Shown here in pieces: positions 26,544 through 35,977 of a DNA stretch of 64,000 nt (its first letter is position 1; the number at the start of each line of letters is the position of its first letter). The DNA is taken from the NCBI GenBank assembly GCA_041389725.1, contig JAWKRG010000003.1, positions 744,001 to 808,000 of the forward strand, written 5' to 3'. The notes beneath the pieces were generated by a model. It saw only the letters and a program-made list of their open reading frames with translations, was not told the DNA's origin and did not search any database. The stretch is from Polyangiaceae bacterium. Lineage in GTDB: Bacteria; Myxococcota_A; Polyangia; Polyangiales; Polyangiaceae. Made by a program: the position numbers and the translations under genes.

Positions 26544-28400
26544 TCAGCGCGCCTTCGGACGGCGGGGACGCGCTTTGCCTATGGACACCCAGCGGCCGCG
26601 CAGGCGTACCCCGGCTTCGCCGTCGAGCAGCATCTTGCCGAGCTCTTTGGGGACGGAGACCAACGTGTGACCGCGCTCGATTTCGATGCGTCCGATCGCC
26701 TCGGTCGGGATCCCGAGATCGCCCGCTAGCGCGCCGACGACGTCTTGGGGGCGCACACCACTCGACTCACCCGCGGGCAAGAACAGCTCGACCTCGGGTT
26801 CCCCGCCGCGGCGGCCCGACTTCGGACTCGTCGCGGCGCCCATACCGTAGGGCTTCTTGGCGTTGCTGCGCTCGGGCTTCCGATCCCGCGCATCCCGCTG
26901 GGCGCCTCGCTGTTCCTTCGCACCACGCGGGGCGCCTCGCTGTTCCTTTGCGCCCCGCTCGCCGTCACGCTTGGCCTTCGAGCCCGCGGCTTCTTTCGAG
27001 CGGCCGCGGCCGCGGTCGGCCTTCCAACCGCGGTCGTCATACTTCTTTGCGCTGGCGCGGGCCCACGCAGGGGGTTCGCGACTGGCGGGCGAATCGAGAT
27101 CGACACCGCGAGCCTGGGCAAGTGCCGTGAGCAGCGCGCTGACCACGGCCTGAGGAGTCCCGCGCTCCAAGAGCTCCTTCGACAGGGTGTCCACGGTTTC
27201 ACTCGCGGGCAAGGACAGCGCGCGTTCCACCTCTGCCATCAGACCCGCGCTGCGGCGCCGCGCGATCTCGTAGTCCGTGGGCACTGGCGCCTGGGAAAGC
27301 GGCGTGTCGAGCACGCGCGCGAAGCGATTGAGGCGCCCGCGCTCCATGGGCGTGACCAAGCTGGTAGCGAGGCCGGCGCGCCCCGCGCGACCCGTTCGTC
27401 CAATGCGATGCACGTAGGTATCGAGATCCGTCGGCAAGTCCAGGTTGACCACGTGGGTGAGCTGTTCGACGTCCAGGCCGCGGGCGGCCACGTCCGTGGC
27501 CACCACGGCGAACAAGCGACCGCCCTTCAAACGAGCGAGCACCTGCTCGCGCGCGTTCTGACTGAGATCACCATGCAGCGCGTCGACCTCCAGTCCTTGG
27601 GCGGCTAGCGCGGCGGCGGCATCCGCGGCGCCAGCTCGGGTCCGTGCGAAGATCAGCGTCGCGCCGTGAGGCTGATCCGCCAACACCCGCGCCAGCGCGT
27701 CGAGCTTGTGCGCTTGGGGCACGAGCAACCAGCGTTGCTCGATGTGTGAAGTGGTGTGGGCGCGCTCTTCTACTTGCACCTCGATGGGGTCGTGCAGATA
27801 GCTCGTCGCGATCTTCTTGATCGGCGGCGGCAGCGTGGCGGAAAACAGCGCGATCTGACGCTCGGGTGGGCAGCTCGCCAACACCTGCTCCACGTCGTCG
27901 ATGAAGCCCATGCGCAGCATCTCGTCCGCCTCGTCGAGCACGAGCAGTTGAAGCGCCGAGATGTCCAGTCTCCCTCTCGCCATGTGGTCCAAGACGCGTC
28001 CCGGCGTCCCGACCACGACGGACACACCTCGACGCAACGCGGCCAACTGCGGACCGTAAGCGACGCCGCCATACAGGGTGACGAGACGCACGGGTAGCTG
28101 CTTGGAATAACCGGCCAGCGCCGTCGCGACCTGCACTGCGAGCTCGCGCGTGGGCGTGAGCACGAGCGCGGCCACCTGCTGCGGCCCTTCCTTCACGCGT
28201 TCGAGCAAGGGAAGACCAAAGGCAGCAGTCTTGCCCGAGCCGGTGCGCGCCCGCCCGATGATGTCCCGACCGGAGAGCAAATGGGGGATGGCTTGCTCCT
28301 GGATCGGCGTGGGGGTCTCGTAGCCGAGTCCGGTAACCGTCGTGACGATGCGCGGGTCGAGCTCGAAGTCGGAGAAGGTGGTGGGCTCTGTGCTGGGCAT
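26544..28400 (-). CDS. DEAD-box RNA helicase with DbpA-like RNA-binding domain (DeaD/CsdA type)
   Basis: 618 residues, similar to E. coli DeaD (about 629). Motifs: Q motif YETPTPIQEQAIP, Walker A ARTGSGKT, LDEADEML, LFSATLP, RGLDVEQLTHV, HRIGRTGRAG. After a long basic, low-complexity Lys/Arg/Gly region (about 445-545), the last 75 residues (VELFLPAGESSGVRPQDVVG onward) match the DbpA RNA-binding fold. It is expected to unwind short RNA duplexes in ribosome assembly or mRNA decay. It is monocistronic, with a 281-bp upstream gap. Confidence 0.93.
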   Translation of the reverse strand: MPSTEPTTFSDFELDPRIVTTVTGLGYETPTPIQEQAIPHLLSGRDIIGRARTGSGKTAAFGLPLLERVKEGPQQVAALVLTPTRELAVQVATALAGYSKQLPVRLVTLYGGVAYGPQLAALRRGVSVVVGTPGRVLDHMARGRLDISALQLLVLDEADEMLRMGFIDDVEQVLASCPPERQIALFSATLPPPIKKIATSYLHDPIEVQVEERAHTTSHIEQRWLLVPQAHKLDALARVLADQPHGATLIFARTRAGAADAAAALAAQGLEVDALHGDLSQNAREQVLARLKGGRLFAVVATDVAARGLDVEQLTHVVNLDLPTDLDTYVHRIGRTGRAGRAGLATSLVTPMERGRLNRFARVLDTPLSQAPVPTDYEIARRRSAGLMAEVERALSLPASETVDTLSKELLERGTPQAVVSALLTALAQARGVDLDSPASREPPAWARASAKKYDDRGWKADRGRGRSKEAAGSKAKRDGERGAKEQRGAPRGAKEQRGAQRDARDRKPERSNAKKPYGMGAATSPKSGRRGGEPEVELFLPAGESSGVRPQDVVGALAGDLGIPTEAIGRIEIERGHTLVSVPKELGKMLLDGEAGVRLRGRWVSIGKARPRRPKAR

Positions 28401-28681
28401 CGATGGACCTTTCGGCGCGCGCCTGGTCGGCGCGGGATCCGCTTAGACCTTGGGGCGCCTTGCGGTCGCAATGCGGGCCTCCATAGATCGCGGCAGCGCT
28501 TAGTGACGCATTCCAGCGCCGAAGTCACGCAAACACTCGCGCCGGGTTGAAGTCGGGCCCCATCTGGAATCGACCTGCCGTGCACGGTCGGGCGAAAAAG
28601 TCTGGGTTTGAAGGGGATCCGCTGGCCTGCCGGCCCGCCAAGGGCTGCTCGGGAGGGGGCGCGTCCCCTCGTGGCAGTGGC

Positions 28682-30343
28682 CTAGAGTTCATCGACTTGG
28701 TTCATGTACTCTTCGATATTGGTGTAGCCGTCGGCGTCGTAGTCACCGTCGTAGCTCTGCGTCAGATCGCCGAAGGTCCGCATCTCCCAGGCGTCCGCCA
28801 TGCCATCGTGATCGGTATCGTAGCTCGAAGGGCGCGCGGTCTCAGGGATCGTGGGCAAGACCCACTTCGCCGCGTCGTGCGCTGCGACGAACTGCTCCGC
28901 ACGCATCGTCGCAAGCACGCCAGAATCGAATGAGTCTTGATAGGTCTTGGCATACCCCTCGTCGTCGAGATAGCGATTCGCACCAATGTTTCCCTTGGTG
29001 ATCAAGGAAGCGAACGCCTCGGCGGCGGATACGGGCGTGTATGAGTGCGCCATCTTGGACTGAAACGGCGTGGGAACGAAGAACTCTCCAGAAACGGCTT
29101 CGGAGTACTTGTCTTCGTACTTGAAGATCGCTTGATTGTTCTCACCGTCCACGCCTTTGAGTAACCCAGTGAAGTAGTTGCGCTCCGTGAAGATGCGTGG
29201 GTTCGAAGCATCGTACTGGAAGATGCGACTGAATCCGGTGGCGGTGCTGCCGTCGGAGCGGAAGTAGTAGTTGCCGATGTGATTCAGCTGAAGGTCGTGA
29301 TAGAGAGTCGTCGCCTTGTAGGGTGGGGTGTAGATGACCGAGTTGAGGATCTCGGCATAGCCGTCGAACGCGACGTTTGGCGTGCGGTTGATGCCCGCAA
29401 TGGCGTTGCCGATGAACGAGATCTGGTCGACGTGCTTTTCAGGGTCCATCGGGCGATCGGGGTTGATTTCGACGTAGAGACCCGTGTGAGCGTCGGCGAT
29501 CAGGTTACGCGAGAACGTCAGGCGCTCGAGCCGGCGGCCCGCGGCCACCGCCCCCTGGTCGATGAACGCGCCCGCCCCTTTGTCCTGCGCAAAAGAGAAT
29601 GAGCAGTGGTCCACGATGATGTCGTGCCCCCCGTAGAACAACAGACCCCAGGTGTACGCGTCGTCTTCCACCGAAACAACGCCGGCCTTGTTCTTGATCG
29701 GCCGACCACGAAAGTACCGAAAGATGAGGTTGCCCAGATCGGCGGTCGTGCCGTCGAACCGGAAAGTGCCGCCGGTGATGGTGATGCCGCCTTTGGGTGC
29801 TGACTGACCGAAAACGGTCTTGTCGCGCACATTCGGGATCCCGCCTCCCTTCGGGAACATGGCATTGGCGTTCCCAGTGCCCCCGACAGGCTGCACGATG
29901 TTCATCGATCGGTCGAAGATGACGTAGGCAGGTCCCTGAAACTGTAGTGCCGAGTAGAGGCCACCCTCGTAGCGTTCTGGAGTCTGCGCGGTCGCCGGAA
30001 AGTGCTTGAGCGGGACTGTCGGATCCGAAGAGTTGACCACGATTAGGACGCCGCCGCGTCCGCCGCTGGATGCGGCACCGCCACCAAACGCTGAGGGAAA
30101 CGCCTTGAGCGGTGCGCCTGCGTCTTGGCCCGCGTCGGCGGGTCCCCCATCTGTAGCCCCCGCGTCCGCGTCCGGACAGCCCGGGTCCTGGCAGGCTCCC
30201 GCGTCCTGGTTGCCAGTGCCAGCTTCCCCATCAGTGGTGCCAGCATCTCGGCATGACTCTCGGGAGGAGTCGCAGGAACCCGCGGAGTCCTCCGAGCAGG
30301 AAGCCAGGAACAACGCAGTGACAATCGTCACCTTTAGGAGCAT
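28682..30343 (-). CDS. Pectate-lyase-like (PL1 superfamily) lipoprotein
   Basis: 553 residues from an ATG at 30343 with lipobox LASC. An Asp/Ala/Gly-rich linker (about 20-80) precedes a right-handed beta-helix of the pectate lyase type: AFGGGAASSGGRGG, GGITITGGTFRFDGT, IIVDHCSFSFAQDKGAGAF and RLTFSRNLIADAH. The C-terminus YDTDHDGMADAWE and DADGYTNIEEYMN is the calcium-binding DxDxDG tail often fused to secreted PL1 enzymes. The substrate may be polygalacturonate or another acidic polysaccharide. A plant-like polymer in soil would be consistent, but activity cannot be read from the sequence. Confidence 0.85.
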   Translation of the reverse strand: MLLKVTIVTALFLASCSEDSAGSCDSSRESCRDAGTTDGEAGTGNQDAGACQDPGCPDADAGATDGGPADAGQDAGAPLKAFPSAFGGGAASSGGRGGVLIVVNSSDPTVPLKHFPATAQTPERYEGGLYSALQFQGPAYVIFDRSMNIVQPVGGTGNANAMFPKGGGIPNVRDKTVFGQSAPKGGITITGGTFRFDGTTADLGNLIFRYFRGRPIKNKAGVVSVEDDAYTWGLLFYGGHDIIVDHCSFSFAQDKGAGAFIDQGAVAAGRRLERLTFSRNLIADAHTGLYVEINPDRPMDPEKHVDQISFIGNAIAGINRTPNVAFDGYAEILNSVIYTPPYKATTLYHDLQLNHIGNYYFRSDGSTATGFSRIFQYDASNPRIFTERNYFTGLLKGVDGENNQAIFKYEDKYSEAVSGEFFVPTPFQSKMAHSYTPVSAAEAFASLITKGNIGANRYLDDEGYAKTYQDSFDSGVLATMRAEQFVAAHDAAKWVLPTIPETARPSSYDTDHDGMADAWEMRTFGDLTQSYDGDYDADGYTNIEEYMNQVDEL

Positions 30344-30470
30344 CCGCACAGAGCGACTGTCCCATGGCTCTGTCTCTGTCTCAAGGCGAACCTCTCCAGA
30401 CGGCGCCGTCGACGACAATCGGAGATTTGGCTGGTAGAGCCTGGGCCTCAGTGGATAGGGTCGTTGGGTG

Positions 30471-31001
30471 ATGGCGAATCCAGCACGGCAGTCCGCCCCC
30501 CGTTTCCTTGCTCTCGTCTTCCTCGCCCTGTTGGCCTGCAAGGGCAGCGACAAGGCGACGGTGAACTCATCATCGGCGAGCGCCACCCCGGCAGAGGCTC
30601 CTGCGCCTTCCGCCGCGACGGACATGGGCAGTGAGAAGATGGGTACCTTCGTGTGCAAGGAATACAAAGACGACGCTTGCGCCGACGAGACCGCTCGCTT
30701 CCCTCTGGATGCGCCCGTCGTGCACGTCTCTTACAAGACGACCACGATTCCGAAGAACGGGGAGGTCTACAAGATGCAGTGGATCGCCGAGGACGTGGGC
30801 AAGGCAGCCAAACCCAACACCGTCGTGGCCACGGTCGAGAAGAAGGTCGAGAACCTGCCAGACTTCGGCGTCAAGAACTACTCGGTGCACACCGAGCTAT
30901 CCAAACCCACTGCCGGTTGGCCCGCGGGCAAGTACCGCGTCGAGATCAAGCTGGGCGACACCCTCGTCACCACCGCCCGCTTCGAAATGGCAGCCGAGTA
31001 G
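30471..31001 (+). CDS. Small lipoprotein of unknown function
   Basis: 176 residues from an ATG at 30471; a GTG three bases earlier is also possible. The lipobox is LLAC (FLALLAC). After a Ser/Ala/Pro linker (about 25-50) comes a beta-rich domain that includes a KNGEVYKMQWIAEDVG strand pair and PAGKYRVEIKLGDTLVTTAR, a pattern of Ig-like folds that bind or scaffold. Its start is divergent from the pectate-lyase-like gene, 127 bp away. Confidence 0.75.
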   Translation: MANPARQSAPRFLALVFLALLACKGSDKATVNSSSASATPAEAPAPSAATDMGSEKMGTFVCKEYKDDACADETARFPLDAPVVHVSYKTTTIPKNGEVYKMQWIAEDVGKAAKPNTVVATVEKKVENLPDFGVKNYSVHTELSKPTAGWPAGKYRVEIKLGDTLVTTARFEMAAE

Positions 31002-31079
31002 GTCGGAGCGCTGTCAGTACAAGAGCGAGACACTGACGCCGCATGCGCGGGGCGCGGCTTTCGTGCGACACTGCGCGCC

Positions 31080-31559
31080 ATGTCGAACCCTCGCAAACCC
31101 GTTGCGCTGCTAGCCACGGAGGTGGCGCCGCGGACCAAGCCCTCGAACTACCCTGAGCCCTTCGCGTCGCGGATGCGCAAACGCGAAAAGCGCCAGTTGG
31201 GCGACGTCTTCGGCCTGCGCAACTTTGGTGTGAACCTCACGCGACTCGCGCCGGGGGGCGAATCTGCCCTTCGCCACACGCACCTGACTCAGGACGAGTT
31301 CATCTACATACTCGAGGGCGAGCCGACGCTGGTCACGGACGCGGGCAAGACCAAGCTCAGTCCCGGCATGTGCGCGGGCTTCGTCGCTGGCTCGGGCGAC
31401 GCACACCACCTCGTCAACGAGACCGACGCAGATGTCGTCTATGTCGAGATTGGCGATCGCTCCCCCGGCGATGGCGCCGAGTATCCCGACGACGATCTGA
31501 AGGCCGAGTACGTGGACGGTGGTTGGCGCTTCACGCACAAGGACGGCACGCCGTACTGA
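31080..31559 (+). CDS. Cupin-domain protein
   Basis: 159 residues. A single cupin barrel has motif 1 ALRHTHLTQDEFIYILEGEP (metal-ligand His, His and Glu) and motif 2 GDAHHLVNETDADVVYVEIG (second His). Many such proteins bind small acids or sugars, or act as dioxygenases; the short C-terminal segment DLKAEYVDGGWRFTHKDG resembles cupins linked to transcriptional or isomerase roles. The substrate is unknown. It is cytosolic, with no signal. Confidence 0.85.
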   Translation: MSNPRKPVALLATEVAPRTKPSNYPEPFASRMRKREKRQLGDVFGLRNFGVNLTRLAPGGESALRHTHLTQDEFIYILEGEPTLVTDAGKTKLSPGMCAGFVAGSGDAHHLVNETDADVVYVEIGDRSPGDGAEYPDDDLKAEYVDGGWRFTHKDGTPY

Positions 31560-31906
31560 CGCTTCCTGTCGAGATGAAGCTTGATCTCCACCGTTGCGGC
31601 AACGCACTCGATCGGAACCAGACGCAAGCCACTCGCCAGTGGAAACCGCCGTGCGTCGGCCGTGTTTTCATGGAAGATAGCGCCTTGCTGGCGCGCGACA
31701 CCGCCTGTCACGCGTGACGTGCCGAAGCTATCGATCACTTCGCCGCTAGACACCGTGAAGGCCGGCTCAAGTCGTTGTCGGAGCCACGCTCGCACCTGTT
31801 CTTCAACCTCAACGCCCTTGTTGCCCGCGTGGTCGAGTAGACGCGCATTCTTCGCCGCAAGAAGCAGAGTCTGCCGAGAGCACGCGGCGATTCGCCTGAT
31901 GCGCGG
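31560..31906 (-). pseudogene. Degenerate DUF6602-like fragment
   Basis: On the minus strand the frame reads LLLAAKNARLLDHAGNKGVE, VRAWLRQRLEPAFTVSSGEV, IDSFGTSRVTGG and VPIECVAATVEIKLHLD. This resembles the start of DUF6602 proteins (helical segment, a G-E-x-V/I strand, an SRQxD-like segment, a VEVKT strand). The fragment has no start, is cut where it meets the cupin gene, and its frame continues as a shadow into the cupin gene. It is a remnant of a gene often associated with defence or restriction islands. Confidence 0.45.
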
Positions 31907-31935
31907 TCGGATCGCGTGCGGCCTGGGCAGTGGGG

Positions 31936-32012
31936 TTGGGCCCCCGGGCGGGCGAAGCCCGCGTTTGGGGGCCCGCGGCGCGCGCAGGCCGCAGGCCGAG
32001 CACGCCGCAACG
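31936..32012 (+). repeat. 77-bp GC-rich direct repeat, copy 1
   Basis: It matches 35246-35322 at 73 of 77 positions, in the same orientation. It contains GGGCCCCC / GGGGGCCC, an inverted repeat able to form a strong hairpin. Weaker similarity continues about 30 bp further. It lies downstream of the cupin gene near the DUF6602-like remnant; together the two copies flank the rsgA and ALDH genes. Confidence 0.8.
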
Positions 32013-32167
32013 ATGAACGCCGCTCAACGCGGGGGCAGCAAATCCAAGAACGAGGACTAGGGAGCAAGTGAGCTGCGATGTCGAGGAGCGCGGGCCGCGT
32101 GGGTAGCCCTGTCGCTGGTGCGTGAACGAATCTCACCGGTGAGCGATGAGCGCACTGGAGGTGTGGC

Positions 32168-33241
32168 TCAGCGGCCGAGGATGCGCTTGCGTTGGCGATT
32201 GCGTTTGTGGATGGCGCGCCAGCGATGCCTGCGTTCGCGCTCGAGGTTCGCGTCCTGGCGTGACGCCTGATAGGCGAGTTCGCGCGCGAGCTTGTGGAAG
32301 CTCGTGAGCCTGCGTTCGTCGAGCTCACCGCTATCCACGGCGGCGCGCACTGCGCAGCGCGGTTCGTCGTGGTGGGCGCAGTCGCTGAAGGCGCACTGAG
32401 CGGCGAGCTCTTGGATGTCGGCGAAGGTCGACAGCTCGTGATCCGCGTCCGTGGCCCACAGCGCGAGCTCTCGCAGCCCCGGTGTATCGATCACCAGGCC
32501 GCCCCCAGGCAGGCAAAACATGCGGCGAGCGGTGGTGGAGTGGCGCCCCGTTCCGTCGCTTTCGCGCACGGGAAGCACGCTCTGCACGCCCGCTCCCAGC
32601 AAGCCGTTGAGCAAGCTGGACTTGCCGACGCCCGATGAGCCGATGCACACCAAGGTGCTGCCGGGCACGTCGAAGGCGGATAGTTCGTCGAAGCCGAAGC
32701 GCGTCTTCGATGACGTGACGATCACCGGAGCGTCGCCAGCCACGGAGTGCGCCTCAGAGATGACGCCTTGGGGCGCCGCGCACAGATCCAGCTTGGACAG
32801 CACGATGACGGGCGCCGCGCCGCCGGCGCGAATGGCAGCGAGGTAGCGCTCCAGGCGGCCCAGGCTGAAGTCCGCGCCGAAAGAAGTCACGACGAAGGCG
32901 TAGTCCACGTTGGCGGCGATCACCTGGCGCTCGGTGCGGCGGCCCGGTGCTTGTCGCGCGAGGGTCGTTCGGCGTTCGAGTACTTGCAGGATGCGAGTCG
33001 GGCCGTCTGCTGGCGGCGGCTCGACGATGACCCAGTCGCCAACGGCGGGCCAACTATCGGTGCTGGAACGCAAGCGTCCGCTGGGCACAGCGATGCCTGC
33101 GCCGTGCTCGCCGGCGATCTCGAAGGACTCGGAGTGAGCGGCGATGACACGAGCCGGCGCACCAACGGGCGACGCGGGATCGATTTGTGAGGAAAAGAAG
33201 TCAGACCAGCCCAAGGGGGCTAGCGAAGTGGGAAAATCCAT
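32168..33241 (-). CDS. rsgA: Ribosome small-subunit-dependent GTPase RsgA
   Basis: 357 residues from an ATG at 33241. It is a circularly permuted GTPase: the G4 motif (LSKLDL) comes before G1 (GSSGVGKSS, about 201). G3 is VIDTPGLREL. The C-terminal zinc module has CAFSDCAHHDEPRC, as in the C-x-H-x5-C core. An N-terminal OB-like region (about 50-110) is present. RsgA binds the 30S subunit late in assembly and hydrolyses GTP. It is monocistronic; the extra in-frame upstream sequence is not coding. Confidence 0.95.
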   Translation of the reverse strand: MDFPTSLAPLGWSDFFSSQIDPASPVGAPARVIAAHSESFEIAGEHGAGIAVPSGRLRSSTDSWPAVGDWVIVEPPPADGPTRILQVLERRTTLARQAPGRRTERQVIAANVDYAFVVTSFGADFSLGRLERYLAAIRAGGAAPVIVLSKLDLCAAPQGVISEAHSVAGDAPVIVTSSKTRFGFDELSAFDVPGSTLVCIGSSGVGKSSLLNGLLGAGVQSVLPVRESDGTGRHSTTARRMFCLPGGGLVIDTPGLRELALWATDADHELSTFADIQELAAQCAFSDCAHHDEPRCAVRAAVDSGELDERRLTSFHKLARELAYQASRQDANLERERRHRWRAIHKRNRQRKRILGR

Positions 33242-33521
33242 TTGGGGACCTCGGGCGATATGCCCAGGTGTGAGAACGATTTCAGGCGCCAGGCCGCGGC
33301 AAAGCCGTGGCGACGCGGGGACGCGTCCGGATGCACGAGGTGCTCGACGGACGTCGAAGGCGTGAAGGGTCTCAGGTCGCCGAAAAGGAGGCGACTCGCA
33401 AAATCGTCGAAACAATCATGGGCATCCTCCTCTCAGCCCTCACGGGCTGCGCGTACGATGACCGCGCGGGACGGGTTTGTCAAATGCGTTTGTCGCGGCG
33501 CTTCAGCGGAATCGCGGCGCT

Positions 33522-35090
33522 TCAGCCGAACTCGATGCCCTGGGCCAAGGGTAGTTCGTGGCTGAAGTTGATGGTGTTCGTCTGCCGGCGCATGTAGGCG
33601 CGCCAGGCGTCGGAGCCGCTCTCGCGACCGCCGCCGGTTTCTTTCTCGCCGCCGAAGGCGCCGCCGATTTCGGCGCCGCTGGTGCCGATGTTGACGTTGG
33701 CAATGCCGCAGTCGCTGCCCACGTGGCTGAGGAAGCGCTCGGCTTCGAGCAGGTTGGTGGTGAAGATGGAGCTGGAGAGACCCTGGGGCACGCCGTTGTG
33801 CAGCGCGATGGCTTCGTCGAGATCCTTGTAGCGAATCAAGTACAGCAGGGGCGCGAAGGTCTCGTCTTGCACGATGGGGTACTCGTTCTTCACCTCGGCG
33901 ATGCAAGGCGTGACGTAGCAACCACCGGGGTACTTGTCGCCGCTGAGCTTCTCGCCTCCGCACAAGATGGTGCCGCCCTGCTCTTTGACCTGCGCGATGG
34001 CACGCATCATGTCGTCCACGGCGCCCGTGTCGATCAGCGGTCCCATCAGGGTGCCATCGGCCAGGGGGTCGCCGATCTTGACCTGCTCGTAGGCCTTCAC
34101 CAGGCGTGAGCGCAGCGTGTCGAACACCTTCTCGTGGCAGATGATGCGGCGCGTGGAGGTGCAGCGCTGACCCGCGGTGCCGACGGCTCCGAACAGGATG
34201 GCGCGCACGGACATGTCCAGATCGGCGTTCTCGGTCACCACGATGGCGTTGTTGCCGCCGAGCTCCAGGATGGTGCGGCCCAGGCGCTCACCGACGGTTC
34301 GGCCGACGCGGTAGCCCATGCGGCAAGATCCCGTCGCGCTGATCAAGGGCACTCGCTTGTCGTGCAGCATGCGTTCGCCCACGGTCGAGCCGCGGCCGAT
34401 CACCAGCGAGGACAAGGCCGGGTCGAAGCCGGCCTGCTGGAACACGCGAGCGGCGATCTTGGCGCACGCGATGGCCGTGAGCGGCGTCTTGCTCGAGGGC
34501 TTCCACACGACTGCGTCACCGCACACCCACGCTAGCGCGGCGTTCCAGGACCACACGGCGACGGGGAAGTTGAAAGCGCTGATCACGCCGACCACGCCTA
34601 GGGGGTGCCACTGCTCGTACATGCGGTGGCCGGGACGCTCGGAGTGCATGGTGAGGCCGTAGAGCTGTCGGCTGAGGCCCACGGCGAAGTCGCAGATGTC
34701 GATCATCTCCTGGACCTCGCCCTCGCCCTCGGCGCGGATCTTTCCGTTCTCGAGTGCGACCAGCGCGCCGAGCGCGCGTTTGTGGTCACGCAGCGCCTGG
34801 GCCAACTGACGCACGACCTCACCGCGCTTGGGCGCCGGGGTGAGGCGCCAAGTCTGGAACGCAGCGTGAGCGCGCGCGATGACCTGGTCGTACTCGGCCT
34901 CGGTGCACTGCTTGACCCGTGCGATGACGCTGCCATCGATCGGCGTGGTGACGTCGAGAAGCTCGCCAGAGCCCAACCACTCGCCGTGAAAGGCACCGAA
35001 GTTCTCGGCACCCAGTCCGAGCTCTTGGAACAGCCGCCCGCGGTCGATCTCGCCAATGCCACCCGACAGCTCGTCCTTCTTGTTCTCCAT
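33522..35090 (-). CDS. ALDH7-family aldehyde dehydrogenase (aminoadipate-semialdehyde type)
   Basis: 522 residues from an ATG at 35090, preceded by GAGGAG. Catalytic Cys is in GTAGQRCTSTRR (about 309) and the general-base Glu in LELGGNNAIVV (about 275). The C-terminal GGAFGGEKETGGGRESGSD and TNTINFS motif is characteristic of ALDH7/antiquitin enzymes, which oxidise alpha-aminoadipic semialdehyde in lysine catabolism with NAD+. Related bacterial ALDH7s also handle betaine and lipid aldehydes, so the substrate is not certain. No lysine pathway neighbours are in view. Confidence 0.9.
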   Translation of the reverse strand: MENKKDELSGGIGEIDRGRLFQELGLGAENFGAFHGEWLGSGELLDVTTPIDGSVIARVKQCTEAEYDQVIARAHAAFQTWRLTPAPKRGEVVRQLAQALRDHKRALGALVALENGKIRAEGEGEVQEMIDICDFAVGLSRQLYGLTMHSERPGHRMYEQWHPLGVVGVISAFNFPVAVWSWNAALAWVCGDAVVWKPSSKTPLTAIACAKIAARVFQQAGFDPALSSLVIGRGSTVGERMLHDKRVPLISATGSCRMGYRVGRTVGERLGRTILELGGNNAIVVTENADLDMSVRAILFGAVGTAGQRCTSTRRIICHEKVFDTLRSRLVKAYEQVKIGDPLADGTLMGPLIDTGAVDDMMRAIAQVKEQGGTILCGGEKLSGDKYPGGCYVTPCIAEVKNEYPIVQDETFAPLLYLIRYKDLDEAIALHNGVPQGLSSSIFTTNLLEAERFLSHVGSDCGIANVNIGTSGAEIGGAFGGEKETGGGRESGSDAWRAYMRRQTNTINFSHELPLAQGIEFG

Positions 35091-35245
35091 CACGCACTCC
35101 TCACGGGGCCTCGAAAGGCCAGACAGGGGCGAACCTTGCCTCCGGGAACCCGCCCGAGCAAGCCCCCTTGATGGGGCCAGCGGAGCACCTTTCGCAGCCA
35201 CTCGGCTTGATCCGACGAAGCGGGTCGACTGCGTGGTTACCGGGT

Positions 35246-35322
35246 TTGGGCCCCCGGGCGGGCGCAGCCCGGCTTTGGGGGCCCGCGGCGCGCGCAGGCC
35301 GGAGGCCGAGCACGCCGCAACG
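35246..35322 (+). repeat. 77-bp GC-rich direct repeat, copy 2
   Basis: This is the partner of 31936-32012 and lies upstream of the ALDH gene. It has the same GGGCCCCC / GGGGGCCC inverted repeat, and the similarity extends beyond its end (GCGGGGGCA...). With copy 1 it brackets a 3.2-kb block containing rsgA and the ALDH gene. Confidence 0.8.
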
Positions 35323-35382
35323 GGAGCGCGGCGAGCACCGCGGGGGCATCAAACCCCAAGGCAGTGCATCAGGGCTAGGGCA

Positions 35383-35969
35383 TCAGTCCAAACACACCCG
35401 GTGAACTTCGCGCACGAAGCCGCCCTGATATGGCATCTCCACGACTCGCGCATGGCATCCAAAGCTCACTACGTAGGCCGTACAGCGACCCACGATGTCG
35501 GGCCCATTGCAGCCCTTCGGTCCGCAGCGCACATCGCGATAGACATGGGGTCGTCGACCATGCACTCCGCCTCGCACTCGTGAGGTCCAGTGCATGACCG
35601 GCCGCCATCGCGCGTCGCACAAATGCAGCCGACGCTTCCGGTCAAGCCGTGGGCTCCCCAAACTCCCTTGCAAGCGCGACACGCGGCTTCGTCATATGCC
35701 TGCCGAGCGGGCGCGGGCCCGCGCTGGATGACTCCGGCGCCACTCACCGGGGGGTATTCGGACTGCGCGGGCTGCTCCGGCGCGGACTGTGGGGCATTGG
35801 GTCGAGCGGTGGCCTCAGTTTCACCGACGGGCGCACTCGCCCGCGAAAAGGGCGCTGCGTTAGGCGACACAGGGGTGTGCAGCGGAACCATCGGCTGCGC
35901 GGCCGACGAACACGCTGACGCGGACGAACACGCCGCGACGAGCAACAAGCCTTGAACCAGACGACGCAC
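35383..35969 (-). pseudogene. Cys-rich lipoprotein, frameshifted by one base
   Basis: Start codon GTG at 35969 (GTG at 35987 also possible). A signal with lipobox-like LLLVAAC and SASAC leads to a Pro/Ala-rich linker and a Cys-rich domain (CRACKGVWGAHGLTGSVGC, CTGPHECEAECMVDDP). The frame then meets a stop at 35469 after a Cys-poor stretch. One extra C in the CCCC run at 35549-35552 restores a Cys-rich ending that runs to a stop at 35383, with CGPKGCNGPD, GRCTAY and FVREVHRVCLD, which looks like the true C-terminus. It is either a recent frameshift or a sequencing error. It may be coupled to the lipoprotein gene upstream. Confidence 0.6.
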
Positions 35970-35977
35970 CGGAGCTG

